The notes below the pieces were generated by a model. That model saw only the letters and a list, made by a program, of their open reading frames with translations, made no database searches and was not told the origin of the DNA. From positions 1-5,943 of the forward strand of contig JAGNMH010000373.1 of NCBI GenBank assembly GCA_017991275.1: a stretch of DNA of 5,943 bases, in the 5' to 3' direction. The position numbers and the translations under genes were made by a program. Each line of letters opens with the position of its first letter. Position 1 is the first letter of the stretch. Source of the DNA: Acidobacteriota bacterium. Lineage in GTDB: Bacteria; Acidobacteriota; Blastocatellia; RBC074. Shown piece after piece: positions 1 to 5,943 of this stretch.

Positions 1-1273
1 GCGCCAGTTCGGCCAGTGCCAGTTGAAGCTCAAGTTCTGTGCGGTGATAAAGCAGTCGGGCTTCGTTACGCGCCCGCTGGGCTTCCAGGAGTTTGTATAA
101 ATCTGCTGCGCCTTCGCGGTAAGCAACCAATGCGATGTTGCGCGATTCGTCGGCGCGTTGCAGAAAATCCTTTTGCATTTCGCTTAACCGCTCGGCCAGC
201 TTTTGGGCTGCGCGGTAAGTCGTTTCTATCTCCGCCCGGATGTAGTTTTCTTCGGCCATCAACTGCAACTCAGTCGAGGTGATAGCCGCCGAAGCTTTGC
301 CGATTTCGGCGCGGTTTTTGTTGAAGATTGGCAATGGCACCGTAACGTAAGCAATCGCTGTATTGAATCCGCCAGTGCGTTTGTAACCCGCGCTGAATTC
401 CAGGTCGGGTTTGGCATTGGCCTGCTGCAACTTCAGATTGGCGCGTTCGCTTTCGACTTTTGAACGCAGCGAAACCAATTCAGGCCGGCGGGTCAAAGCT
501 TCGTTGCGAATCTGTTCAAGCTCCGCGGCCAGCATCGGCGAACCGGCGGTGTTCGGTTCTGCCAGTTGGAAATTGGTGTCAAAGCGCGTGTCGCCAATCG
601 CTTTCAGCAAATCCAGCTTGGCGCGCTCCAGTTCCAACGTAACCGAAGCTTCGTGATTCAGCAGCGTTTGCTGCTCCAGCCGCACGCGAATCAACTCCCA
701 TTCTGAAATGAAGCCTTCTTTCAACCGCGTGGTGTTGTATTCGACCAGTTGGTCCAGGTCGTTGCGATTTTCGCGGACAATTTCCAGCAAAGTCTGGCTT
801 TGCAGAGCGGCCCAGAAACGGCGAGTGATTTCCTGGCTTAGCTGACGCCTCAGGACTTCGATTTCGGTTTGAGCCTGATTCAAGTGGCGCTCTGCCAGTT
901 CGGTTCGGCGAGCGGCTTTGCCGGCAGTTTCATATCGCTGGGTGCCGAAAACGAAAACGTCAATTTCGCGTCCGAACGAAAAAGGCGGCTGCTGCCAGGC
1001 TCGCCAGTTCTCGGTTTGAAATGTGAGCGTAGGATTTGGGCGCGCGCCAACAAAACGCCTGGCTTCATCCGCCCCCGCGATTCGTGCTTGCGCGGCATCC
1101 AGCAGCGGATGTTTGCTCAACGTTTTAGCGACACAATCTTCAAGAGAGAGTCTGGGCAAAGAAAGTTTGCTCTGTTCGCTGTTTGTTTGCGCCGACAGCG
1201 TGACAACACACAGCACGGCGACAAACACAGTTCCGAACAAGGCGCTGCAACAGCGTCTAATCATCATATTCAT
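1..1273 (-). CDS. TolC/CzcC-family outer-membrane efflux protein, C-terminus cut by window edge
   Basis: Reading the minus strand from ATG 1273 gives 424 uninterrupted residues that leave the window without a stop, so this is the N-terminal part of a gene. Residues 1-29 form a Sec signal peptide: a basic start (RR at 6-7), a hydrophobic core, and a likely signal peptidase I site after LSA. No convincing lipobox is present. Two outer-membrane efflux (OEP) repeats follow, at about 43-225 and 250-424, each rich in long amphipathic helices. Family signatures visible are RPEL (263-266), the PLPIFNKNRAEI segment (313-324) and the YREG...LLEAQR stretch (385-400), all typical of CzcC/CusC-like proteins. 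Such proteins form the trimeric outer-membrane channel of tripartite RND efflux pumps. The membrane-fusion and RND genes would be expected beyond the left edge, so the substrate (metal or organic) cannot be told. ATGs at 1267 and 1264 are alternative in-frame starts, and no strong Shine-Dalgarno is seen. Confidence 0.93.
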   Translation of the reverse strand, partial: MNMMIRRCCSALFGTVFVAVLCVVTLSAQTNSEQSKLSLPRLSLEDCVAKTLSKHPLLDAAQARIAGADEARRFVGARPNPTLTFQTENWRAWQQPPFSFGREIDVFVFGTQRYETAGKAARRTELAERHLNQAQTEIEVLRRQLSQEITRRFWAALQSQTLLEIVRENRNDLDQLVEYNTTRLKEGFISEWELIRVRLEQQTLLNHEASVTLELERAKLDLLKAIGDTRFDTNFQLAEPNTAGSPMLAAELEQIRNEALTRRPELVSLRSKVESERANLKLQQANAKPDLEFSAGYKRTGGFNTAIAYVTVPLPIFNKNRAEIGKASAAITSTELQLMAEENYIRAEIETTYRAAQKLAERLSEMQKDFLQRADESRNIALVAYREGAADLYKLLEAQRARNEARLLYHRTELELQLALAELA

Positions 1274-1315
1274 CAGTTCATCATCGCGGAGAAAAGTTCA
1301 GTTGAAGAGAGCGGA

Positions 1316-1344
1316 AAGATAACCGACGCTGAGCTTTTTGTCAG
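1316..1344 (-). promoter_or_regulatory. Candidate sigma-70-type promoter for the efflux gene
   Basis: On the minus strand, CTGACA (1344-1339, five of six matches to the -35 consensus) is followed after exactly 17 bp by TATCTT (1321-1316, four of six matches to the -10 consensus). Transcription would begin near 1309, giving a leader of roughly 36 nt before ATG 1273. The position in the divergent intergenic region is right, but this is a by-eye consensus match only. Confidence 0.4.
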
Positions 1345-1373
1345 CCTGATGGTATGGAATACTCGGCGTCGTT

Positions 1374-1922
1374 ATGGCATTCATCAAAATCGTCGAACCG
1401 GAAGAAGCAACAGGAGCGTTGAAGTCCGAATACGATTCCGCGATTAAACGCGCGGGCAAGGTTTTCAACATTCTAAAAGTTCAAAGTCTGAACCATGCCT
1501 CGCTGCGGGCTTCAATGCAGTTGTACACGGCGACAATGCATTCGCCGTCGGGGTTGTCGCGCACAGAGCGTGAAATGTTGGCGACCGTGGTTTCGCGCGC
1601 CAACGATTGTTTTTACTGAACCGAAGCTCACGGAGAGGATCTTCGTGTCGAATCTGAAAACGAAGAACTGGCCGAAACGATCAAACGCGACTTTCGTCAG
1701 GCTGGGTTGACCACACGTGAACTGGCATTGTGCGAATTCGCCGAAAAGCTGACTCTCAGCCCGGCGAAAATGACGCGCGAAGATTGCGACGCTTTGCGCG
1801 CCGTTGGCTTGACCGACCGCGATATTCTGGACGCCGTCGAAGTCATTTCATATTTCAATTACATCAACCGCGTGGCCGACGCGTTGGGCATTGATCCCGA
1901 ACCGGAGATGCTAAAAAAGTAA
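1374..1922 (+). CDS. AhpD-like peroxidase-related selenoprotein (CMD superfamily), in-frame TGA read as Sec82
   Basis: One frame runs from ATG 1374 to TAA 1920-1922, interrupted only by TGA at 1617-1619; read through, it gives 182 residues. The N-terminus (MAFIKIVEPEEATG), the middle (FNILKVQSLN) and the C-terminal YFNYINRVADALGI segment match the peroxidase-related branch of the AhpD/carboxymuconolactone decarboxylase superfamily (TIGR01926-like, usually about 180 residues). The active-site stretch reads NDCFY-U-TEAHGED. With Sec at 82, Glu67, Cys79, Sec82 and His86 have the same spacing as Glu118, Cys130, Cys133 and His137 of Mycobacterium tuberculosis AhpD. The family reduces peroxides through a CxxC pair; Sec here should make a reactive selenol. 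Protein similarity continues across the TGA with no frame change, and a SECIS-like hairpin follows it. An in-frame TGA at 1347-1349 rules out an earlier start. The ribosome site is weak. A nonsense mutation or read error is the main alternative. AhpD-like selenoproteins are known in other bacteria; the physiological substrate is unknown. Confidence 0.87.
1617..1619 (+). other. TGA codon proposed to encode selenocysteine (Sec82)
   Basis: This is the only stop triplet in frame between 1374 and 1920. It sits where the family has the second cysteine of CxxC (normally TGC or TGT), three residues after Cys79 and four before His86. One gene downstream, the deacylase ends at a TGA just after its family's usual C-terminus, so TGA also works as an ordinary stop here. 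That argues against a genome-wide code change. Confidence 0.85.
1629..1647 (+). promoter_or_regulatory. Bacterial SECIS-like hairpin downstream of the TGA
   Basis: CACGGAGA (1629-1636) pairs with TCTTCGTG (1640-1647) along eight base pairs, one of them a G-U, leaving the three-base loop GGA (1637-1639). The loop begins 17 nt after the TGA and its first base is G. From memory, bacterial SECIS models require a G in the first two loop positions and about 16-37 nt from UGA to loop, and this fits. If the closing A-U pair opens, the loop is AGGAU, still with G in the second position. A competing five-pair stem (CGAAG 1622-1626 with CTTCG 1641-1645) is weaker. SelB would bind this loop in the mRNA. 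Confidence 0.72.
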
Positions 1923-3565
1923 TGAAGTTCGACCTGTTGATTCAAAACGCCCAAGTTGTTGATGGAACCGGCCAGCCCGCTTACTTCGCCGACATAGCCG
2001 TCATCGGTAAACGCATCGCCGCCGTAGGTAAATTTCCAGCCGAAGCCAAACGAAGAATCAATGCCGACAAAATGACTGTAATTCCGGGAATCATTGATCC
2101 GCATTCGCACGCCGACCTGATTCTGCCGCTCGACCAAAAACGCCAGGCCGAGTTGATGCGCTGCAAACTGGCTCAAGGCATCACAACCACCATCGTAGGC
2201 AATTGCGGATTGGGCTGCGCGCCGGTTGGCAACCCGGAAGCCGAAGGAATTCTGCGAGCCGTTAATTCCTGGATGACGCCCGAACCTGTCGAATGGAGTT
2301 GGCGAACCGTTGGCGAATATCTGAACCGTCTGGAAGACAACGGTCTGGCGCTGAACATTGGAACGCTGGCTCCGCACGGGCCGATCAGGATTTCTGCGAT
2401 GGGGTTGGCAAAAGGCAAACCTTCGCGTACGCAGTTGAAAGCGATGCGATCTATGGTTGAACGAGCGATGACCGACGGAGCGTTTGGGCTTTCGACCGGA
2501 TTGATTTATCCGCCGGGGATGTATTCGGATTCTGACGAACTGAAAGACCTGGCGCAGATCGTCGCCGACCACAAAGGCATTTATACCAGTCACATAAGAG
2601 GTTCCAGCGAAACTCTGATTCCGGCGGTCAAAGAGTTGCTGGACGTTGCGCGCTCGACAGGAGTCCGCGTTCACCATTCCCACAACGAAGCCGTTGGTCG
2701 AGCACATTGGCCGAAGATTGATCGCGTCTTGCAGATGGAAGACGAGGCCGAGCGCCAAGGCTTGCGAATCAGCTTCGACATGTTTCCTTACACGGCGGCG
2801 GCGACGATGATGATCGCCATTTATCCGCCGTGGGCGCTGGAAGGTGGCGTTGATGAACTGATCGAACGGTTGAAAGACGAAAAGACTCGGCGGCGAATCG
2901 AACGTGAAATCAAAAGCGTCAGGTCTTCGTGCAAACCCGATGGCTGGCCTCACAATCTGGTTCGCGCCACCGGCTGGGCGGCCATCCGCATTGGTTATGT
3001 CGCCAGCCGCTGCAACAAACGTTTTGAAAACCTGAGCCTGACGGAACTGGCCAGTCTGACCGGCAAAACTCCGTTTGACGCGATTTCGGATTTAATCATT
3101 GAAGAGAGCGGACAGATTTCGATGCTGATTTTTGAAGTCACAGGCGAGGCCGAAGAGCGCGAATTGTTGGGCAAATTCGCTGGCCATCGGTTGGGAGCGT
3201 TTTGCTCCGACGCCGAAGATTACGGACGAGGCCTGCCGCATCCGGCTGCTTACGGAGCCTTCGCCAAAATCCTGTCGAAGTTTGTCAGGGCAGATGGCTT
3301 TATCTCGTTTGAAGAGGCGATTAGAAAGATGACTTCTTACCCTTCGCGGATTTTTGAATTAGAAGATCGAGGGACAATCAGGCCGGGAGCTTTTGCTGAT
3401 CTGGTGTTGCTTGATCCAAGGCGGATCACTGATCGGGCTACCTTTGAAAAACCTCGCCGCAAAGCAACCGGAGTTAATACCGTTGTCATCAATGGCCGTG
3501 TCGCCTTTTCTGACGGCAAACTCCACCAAGGATTTCACGGCGAAGTAATTCGCTACAAGAACTGA
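1922..3565 (+). CDS. N-acyl-D-amino-acid deacylase family amidohydrolase (D-aminoacylase-like)
   Basis: This complete 547-residue protein begins with the typical amidohydrolase opening (DLLIQNAQVVDGTG) and ends with the returning beta-sandwich segment (GAFADLVLLDP, 489-499). Putative metal and catalytic residues of the D-aminoacylase group can all be placed: HSH (His61, His63), Cys95 in GNCG, His224 in YTSH, His254 in HSHNEAVGR, and the catalytic Asp430 in CSDAED. The spacing of His224 and His254 (30) equals that of His220 and His250 in the Alcaligenes faecalis enzyme. The GLRISFDMFPYTA stretch (280-292) and HPAAYGAF (440-447) are also family hallmarks. Between His254 and Asp430 the protein is about 60 residues longer than the A. 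faecalis enzyme, which accounts for most of its greater length. Such enzymes hydrolyse N-acyl-D-amino acids in the cytoplasm; no signal peptide is seen. Exact substrate is unproven. The ATG overlaps the upstream TAA (TAATG), and a GGAG at 1904-1907 lies 14 nt upstream, so initiation may rely on translational coupling. Confidence 0.92.
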   Translation: MKFDLLIQNAQVVDGTGQPAYFADIAVIGKRIAAVGKFPAEAKRRINADKMTVIPGIIDPHSHADLILPLDQKRQAELMRCKLAQGITTTIVGNCGLGCAPVGNPEAEGILRAVNSWMTPEPVEWSWRTVGEYLNRLEDNGLALNIGTLAPHGPIRISAMGLAKGKPSRTQLKAMRSMVERAMTDGAFGLSTGLIYPPGMYSDSDELKDLAQIVADHKGIYTSHIRGSSETLIPAVKELLDVARSTGVRVHHSHNEAVGRAHWPKIDRVLQMEDEAERQGLRISFDMFPYTAAATMMIAIYPPWALEGGVDELIERLKDEKTRRRIEREIKSVRSSCKPDGWPHNLVRATGWAAIRIGYVASRCNKRFENLSLTELASLTGKTPFDAISDLIIEESGQISMLIFEVTGEAEERELLGKFAGHRLGAFCSDAEDYGRGLPHPAAYGAFAKILSKFVRADGFISFEEAIRKMTSYPSRIFELEDRGTIRPGAFADLVLLDPRRITDRATFEKPRRKATGVNTVVINGRVAFSDGKLHQGFHGEVIRYKN

Positions 3566-3724
3566 AATGCCCATTAAGATTAATCCGCTTCACAAAAGAA
3601 GTCCGCGTGGTAAATTGCTGCCAGAGCGTTAAATGTAGTTGGAGACCCTGTTATCCAATTGATTGCCTTCCCCAAACCAGACAATGCCCAATCTGTTTTC
3701 TTTGTTCAAATTGAAAAAGCCAGT

Positions 3725-3752
3725 GGTTCGACCAACTTCGGTTTGTCGAACT
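3725..3752 (+). other. Stable stem-loop with UUCG tetraloop
   Basis: GTTCGAC (3726-3732) is the exact reverse complement of GTCGAAC (3745-3751). Inside, after one C-U mismatch, AAC (3734-3736) pairs with GTT (3741-3743) around TTCG, forming the very stable C(UUCG)G loop. A G-U pair at 3725/3752 extends the base. The following bases (TTCAAAGAAG) are not a U-run, so this is not a textbook rho-independent terminator. It could protect the 3' end of the upstream mRNA or be a leader structure of the next gene. Confidence 0.6.
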
Positions 3753-3773
3753 TCAAAGAAGACTTTTGCTATT

Positions 3774-3788
3774 TTTGCATCCTGCAAA
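3774..3788. repeat. Short inverted repeat TTTGCA-TCC-TGCAAA
   Basis: Two perfect 6-bp arms are separated by 3 bp, 29 bp upstream of the start of the repeat-protein gene. It has the size of a small operator half-site pair or a minor leader hairpin. It may also be chance in AT-rich sequence. Confidence 0.3.
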
Positions 3789-3807
3789 TTAACCAACTTT
3801 CCCCGAT

Positions 3808-3811
3808 GAGG
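3808..3811 (+). promoter_or_regulatory. Ribosome binding site deciding the start at 3818
   Basis: GAGG lies six bases before ATG 3818. The other upstream in-frame ATG, at 3806, has only pyrimidine-rich sequence before it. The N-terminus from 3818 also gives a well-proportioned signal peptide, so 3818 is preferred over 3806 and over the internal ATGs at 3827, 3830 and 3839. Confidence 0.6.
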
Positions 3812-3817
3812 TCCCAG

Positions 3818-3841
3818 ATGAAAAACATGATGAAAAACATG
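3818..3841 (+). repeat. Perfect 12-bp tandem duplication spanning the start codon
   Basis: ATGAAAAACATG occurs twice back to back (3818-3829 and 3830-3841), encoding MKNM-MKNM at the N-terminus of the signal peptide. Because 12 is a multiple of three, copy-number change keeps the frame and only lengthens the signal peptide's N-region. It also multiplies possible start codons. Confidence 0.85.
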
Positions 3842-5943
3842 ATTCGCGGCTGGTCGCGCCCAGCTTTAATCGTTTTTTTTGCAGTAGCTGCGCTGGTATT
3901 TGGCTTAATGCCAAAAGGCTCTGCGGCAATGATGGACGGAAATGACAACAAGGCCACAGTTGTCGGCCTTATTACCACGTTACCTTCAACGGCAAATTTT
4001 GTTGGCGAATGGGTGGTTTTCAGGACGAAAATCAAAGTTGCGGACACAACGAAGCTTGACCAGACGCGCGGCAAAATCGCAGTCGGCGCGTTCGTTGAAG
4101 TCAAAGGAACCAAGCAAAACGATGGTTCGGTCGTCGCGACTGAAATTTCTGTCAAGCTGGGCGCTCTGCCTGGCCCGCCGATTACCTTCGGCGGCAAGAT
4201 CGAAGAATTACCCAGCACGGCCAATCGCGTCGGCGACTGGAAGGTCGGCGGCAAAGTCATTCACGTTTCGGCGACTACCAAACAGATTCAAGAAAAAGGA
4301 CAAGTTGCAGTCGGTGTATTCGTAGAAATTGACGGACAACTTCAGTTTGACGGTTCGATCAACGCCAGCGAAATTGAAGTCAAACCCGACGGCATTCCCG
4401 GAACTCCGGTCAAATTCGTCGGCAAGGTCGAAAAGATTCCCAGCACAACCGGACGATTGGGCGAATGGATCATCAGCGGTCGTAAAGTGAACGTCACCGC
4501 ACAAACTCAGGTCAAAACGACCAGCGGCGATTTTATGATCGGCTCATTGGTTGATGTCGAAGGCTTGGTTCAAACCGATGGTTCGGTCATTGCCACCAGG
4601 CTGGAATTGAAACCAATGCCTGCGCCGCCTCCGATTAGCGTTTATTTCCGAGGCACGATTGAAACTCTGCCGGCAACGGCGAACTTCATCGGCGATTGGA
4701 AGATCAGCGGACGCACGGTCAAAGTCACAGACAGAACCGCGCTCAATCAAGACAAAGGCAAATTCGTCGTCGGCGCTTCAGTTGAAGTCAGTGGAACATT
4801 AGCCAACGACATCGTCACTGCGGCAAAGATTGCCGTACGTGAAGACAACCCGCCAACTTCAACTCGCTTTACAGGAATTGTGGCTACTTTGCCGCCATCG
4901 AACGGAACCGTGCCGGGCTTCATCGGCGACTGGAAAGTCGGCGACCGCGTGGTTCACGTCACGGTTCAGACAAAGGTTGATGAGTCGAAAGCCAAAGTTG
5001 CCATCGGCGCTTTGGTCGAAGTTACAGGCACGCTGCGCGCGGATCGTTCGGTTGACGCCACCACCATCGTGGTCAAAGACAATGTTCCGGGCGGCCCGGC
5101 CAGCTACGTGCGCTTTTTCGGCACGCTGACCAAACTGCCTGACGCCAGCATTCAGATTGGCAACGGTCGCGCAGGCGATTGGATCGTCGGCGGCAAGACA
5201 GTTCACGTCGAGCCTAGAACCCGGATCAAGGAAGAGCACGGGCGCGCAATTGTCGGTGCTTATCTGGAAGTCGAAGGCAACCAGCGCGCGGATGGCTCGA
5301 TTGACGGCGTGGAAATTACTGTTGAACGCGACGCTGCGGCTCCGGCTGGCACGATTGGCTACATTGATTTTTACGGCCCGATTCGCACGATACCTTCGGC
5401 TGCCAATTTCGTCGGCGCGTGGGTGGTTGACGGCAAGACGGTCAATGTCAGCGCCACAACCAAGTTGGAAAAAGGTCGCGTTGACTTCGCGGTTGGCGTA
5501 ATCGTCGAAGTCAAAGGCTATTTGCTGGCCAGCGGTCAGGTGAACGCCACCAAGATCGAGGGCAAAGTTCCGGCCTCCAATAGCAATGTTGTTACTCGCA
5601 GTTTCATTGAATTCATCGGCGATGTGACGGCATTGCCGACGACGACAAATTACGTAGGCGATTGGAAAGTCGGCGGACGCACGGTTCACGTTGCAGAGCG
5701 GACTCGCATTCGACGCGAACGGGCGGCTGTCACGGTGGGAGCTACGGTTGAAATTTACGGTGTTGAATTGGCGGACGGAACGGTTGACGCCAAATTCATC
5801 GAAGTTTCTCACGGCCCGGCTGGCGCAAGCTTCCAGGCTTTTGCCGCGCTGACTTCGGTCAATGCCGGCAATTATCAGGAAGGCGCGACTTCATCGGCGA
5901 TCATCGCTTCGTTCGGCAGCGGTTTGGCCGGCGGAGTTGAAGT
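3818..5943 (+). CDS. Secreted multi-repeat DUF5666-like protein with Solibacter-type C-terminal domain, 3' end outside window
   Basis: From ATG 3818, 708 residues are read without a stop up to the right edge. Residues 1-37 form a Sec signal peptide: a basic start (K, K, R), a hydrophobic core at 15-31, and a cleavage region at GSAA (34-37). Eight tandem beta-rich repeats of about 75-85 residues occupy 46-673. They share the pattern LP-x-T-x-N-(F/Y)-(V/I)-G-(D/E)-W-x-(V/I)-x-G-(R/K)-x-V-x-V, then a VG-x-x-VEV-x-G element and a DGS-x-x-A-x-x-I-x-V ending, as in DUF5666 (PF18914-like). After the last repeat, residues 677-704 (AALTSVNAGNYQEGATSSAI and FGSGLA) resemble the start of the TIGR03437 C-terminal domain common in Acidobacteriota, so roughly 200 more residues may follow outside the window. 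Role unknown; an exported or surface protein is likely. No enzyme motif or membrane anchor is visible in the part seen. The frame stays open upstream to 3614, but that stretch has no good start codon. Confidence 0.88.
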   Translation, partial: MKNMMKNMIRGWSRPALIVFFAVAALVFGLMPKGSAAMMDGNDNKATVVGLITTLPSTANFVGEWVVFRTKIKVADTTKLDQTRGKIAVGAFVEVKGTKQNDGSVVATEISVKLGALPGPPITFGGKIEELPSTANRVGDWKVGGKVIHVSATTKQIQEKGQVAVGVFVEIDGQLQFDGSINASEIEVKPDGIPGTPVKFVGKVEKIPSTTGRLGEWIISGRKVNVTAQTQVKTTSGDFMIGSLVDVEGLVQTDGSVIATRLELKPMPAPPPISVYFRGTIETLPATANFIGDWKISGRTVKVTDRTALNQDKGKFVVGASVEVSGTLANDIVTAAKIAVREDNPPTSTRFTGIVATLPPSNGTVPGFIGDWKVGDRVVHVTVQTKVDESKAKVAIGALVEVTGTLRADRSVDATTIVVKDNVPGGPASYVRFFGTLTKLPDASIQIGNGRAGDWIVGGKTVHVEPRTRIKEEHGRAIVGAYLEVEGNQRADGSIDGVEITVERDAAAPAGTIGYIDFYGPIRTIPSAANFVGAWVVDGKTVNVSATTKLEKGRVDFAVGVIVEVKGYLLASGQVNATKIEGKVPASNSNVVTRSFIEFIGDVTALPTTTNYVGDWKVGGRTVHVAERTRIRRERAAVTVGATVEIYGVELADGTVDAKFIEVSHGPAGASFQAFAALTSVNAGNYQEGATSSAIIASFGSGLAGGVE
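3953..5836 (+). repeat. Eight tandem protein repeats (DUF5666-like) in the secreted protein
   Basis: Approximate units are 3953-4177, 4178-4405, 4406-4630, 4631-4861, 4862-5101, 5102-5356, 5357-5599 and 5600-5836. Each opens with a hydrophobic strand and a G, then the LPxTxN-GDW segment, then VHV or VNV, VG..VEV.G and an I-x-V ending. Units 5 and 6 carry insertions of a few residues just before GDW. Unit 3 has GEW and unit 7 has GAW instead of GDW. At the DNA level the units differ throughout except for short recurring GGCGA(C/T)TGGA-type words. The duplications therefore look old and maintained by selection on protein, not recent. Confidence 0.85.

Larger units (their letters stand above)
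3566..3817 (+). other. Intergenic region, 252 bp, no clear gene
   Basis: This stretch is visibly richer in A and T than the genes around it. It contains a UUCG-capped hairpin (3725-3752), a short palindrome (3774-3788) and a 21-codon open frame (3567-3632) with no ribosome site or recognisable product. No hairpin followed directly by a T-run, and therefore no convincing intrinsic terminator, was found on the plus strand. No good -35/-10 pair was found either, although the next gene probably needs its own promoter here. Confidence 0.6.

Noticed and set aside
1338..1365. Plus-strand promoter for the selenoprotein gene (TTGTCA at 1338-1343 with TATGGA or AATACT)
   Set aside because: The spacings to the -10-like words are 9 and 14 bp, too short. 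A promoter must exist nearby but this match is not convincing.
869..1447. 192-codon open frame on the plus strand
   Set aside because: It overlaps the N-terminal half of the efflux gene and then the selenoprotein start, and its composition is that of a shadow frame.
1374..1709. Reading the gene as two separate short genes (stop at 1617-1619, TTG restart at 1707) or as a pseudogene
   Set aside because: Both parts are in the same frame, family similarity runs continuously through the TGA, the TGA replaces exactly the catalytic cysteine, and no other lesion is present.
1859..2953. 364-codon open frame on the minus strand
   Set aside because: It is antisense to the well-supported deacylase, its predicted protein is Arg-, Asn- and Phe-rich with no recognisable domain, and it reflects codon-position bias of the plus-strand gene.
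3567..3632. 21-codon open frame just after the deacylase stop
   Set aside because: It has no ribosome site and no recognisable sequence, and its length is expected by chance.
3743..3775. Promoter for the repeat protein (TTGTCG with TATTTT)
   Set aside because: The spacer is 21 bp and the -35 overlaps the hairpin arm, so it is too weak to annotate.
3614..3817. In-frame open extension upstream of the repeat protein
   Set aside because: It lacks a credible start codon with a ribosome site, and including it would bury the signal peptide about 65 residues inside the protein.
4859..5812. 317-codon open frame on the minus strand
   Set aside because: It is the complement of the DUF5666-like repeats. 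Its apparent periodicity is inherited from the plus-strand repeats, and no family is recognised.

Overview
The window most likely comes from a bacterium of the phylum Acidobacteriota. The strongest clue is the last gene, a secreted protein of tandem DUF5666-like repeats that runs into a C-terminal segment resembling the Solibacter-type C-terminal domain (TIGR03437-like). That domain is abundant in Acidobacteriota and rare elsewhere. The moderate G+C content and the use of selenocysteine fit, but the placement is an inference from family knowledge.

Layout. Positions 1-1273 on the minus strand hold the first 424 residues of a TolC/CzcC-type outer-membrane efflux protein whose C-terminus lies beyond the left edge. 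A 100-bp divergent intergenic region follows, with a plausible promoter for the efflux gene. On the plus strand, 1374-1922 encodes an AhpD-like, peroxidase-related protein of the carboxymuconolactone decarboxylase superfamily. Its reading frame holds a single TGA, exactly where the second cysteine of the catalytic CxxC motif belongs, and a hairpin with the geometry of a bacterial SECIS element starts 9 nt downstream. I read it as a 182-residue selenoprotein with a Cys-Phe-Tyr-Sec active site. Its TAA stop overlaps the ATG of the next gene by one base (TAATG). That gene, 1922-3565, encodes a complete 547-residue N-acyl-D-amino-acid deacylase-type amidohydrolase.

An AT-richer gap of about 250 bp follows. 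It holds a stable UUCG-capped hairpin and a short palindrome but no clear gene. From 3818 to the right edge runs a secreted protein with a signal peptide, eight tandem repeats of about 75-85 residues, and the start of the C-terminal domain.

How the genes work together: only the selenoprotein and the deacylase look like one operon, and translation of the deacylase may be coupled to UGA readthrough. The efflux gene is divergent. The repeat protein lies beyond a gap and is probably its own transcription unit. The main result is the selenoprotein; a conventional gene caller would report it as two fragments or a pseudogene.
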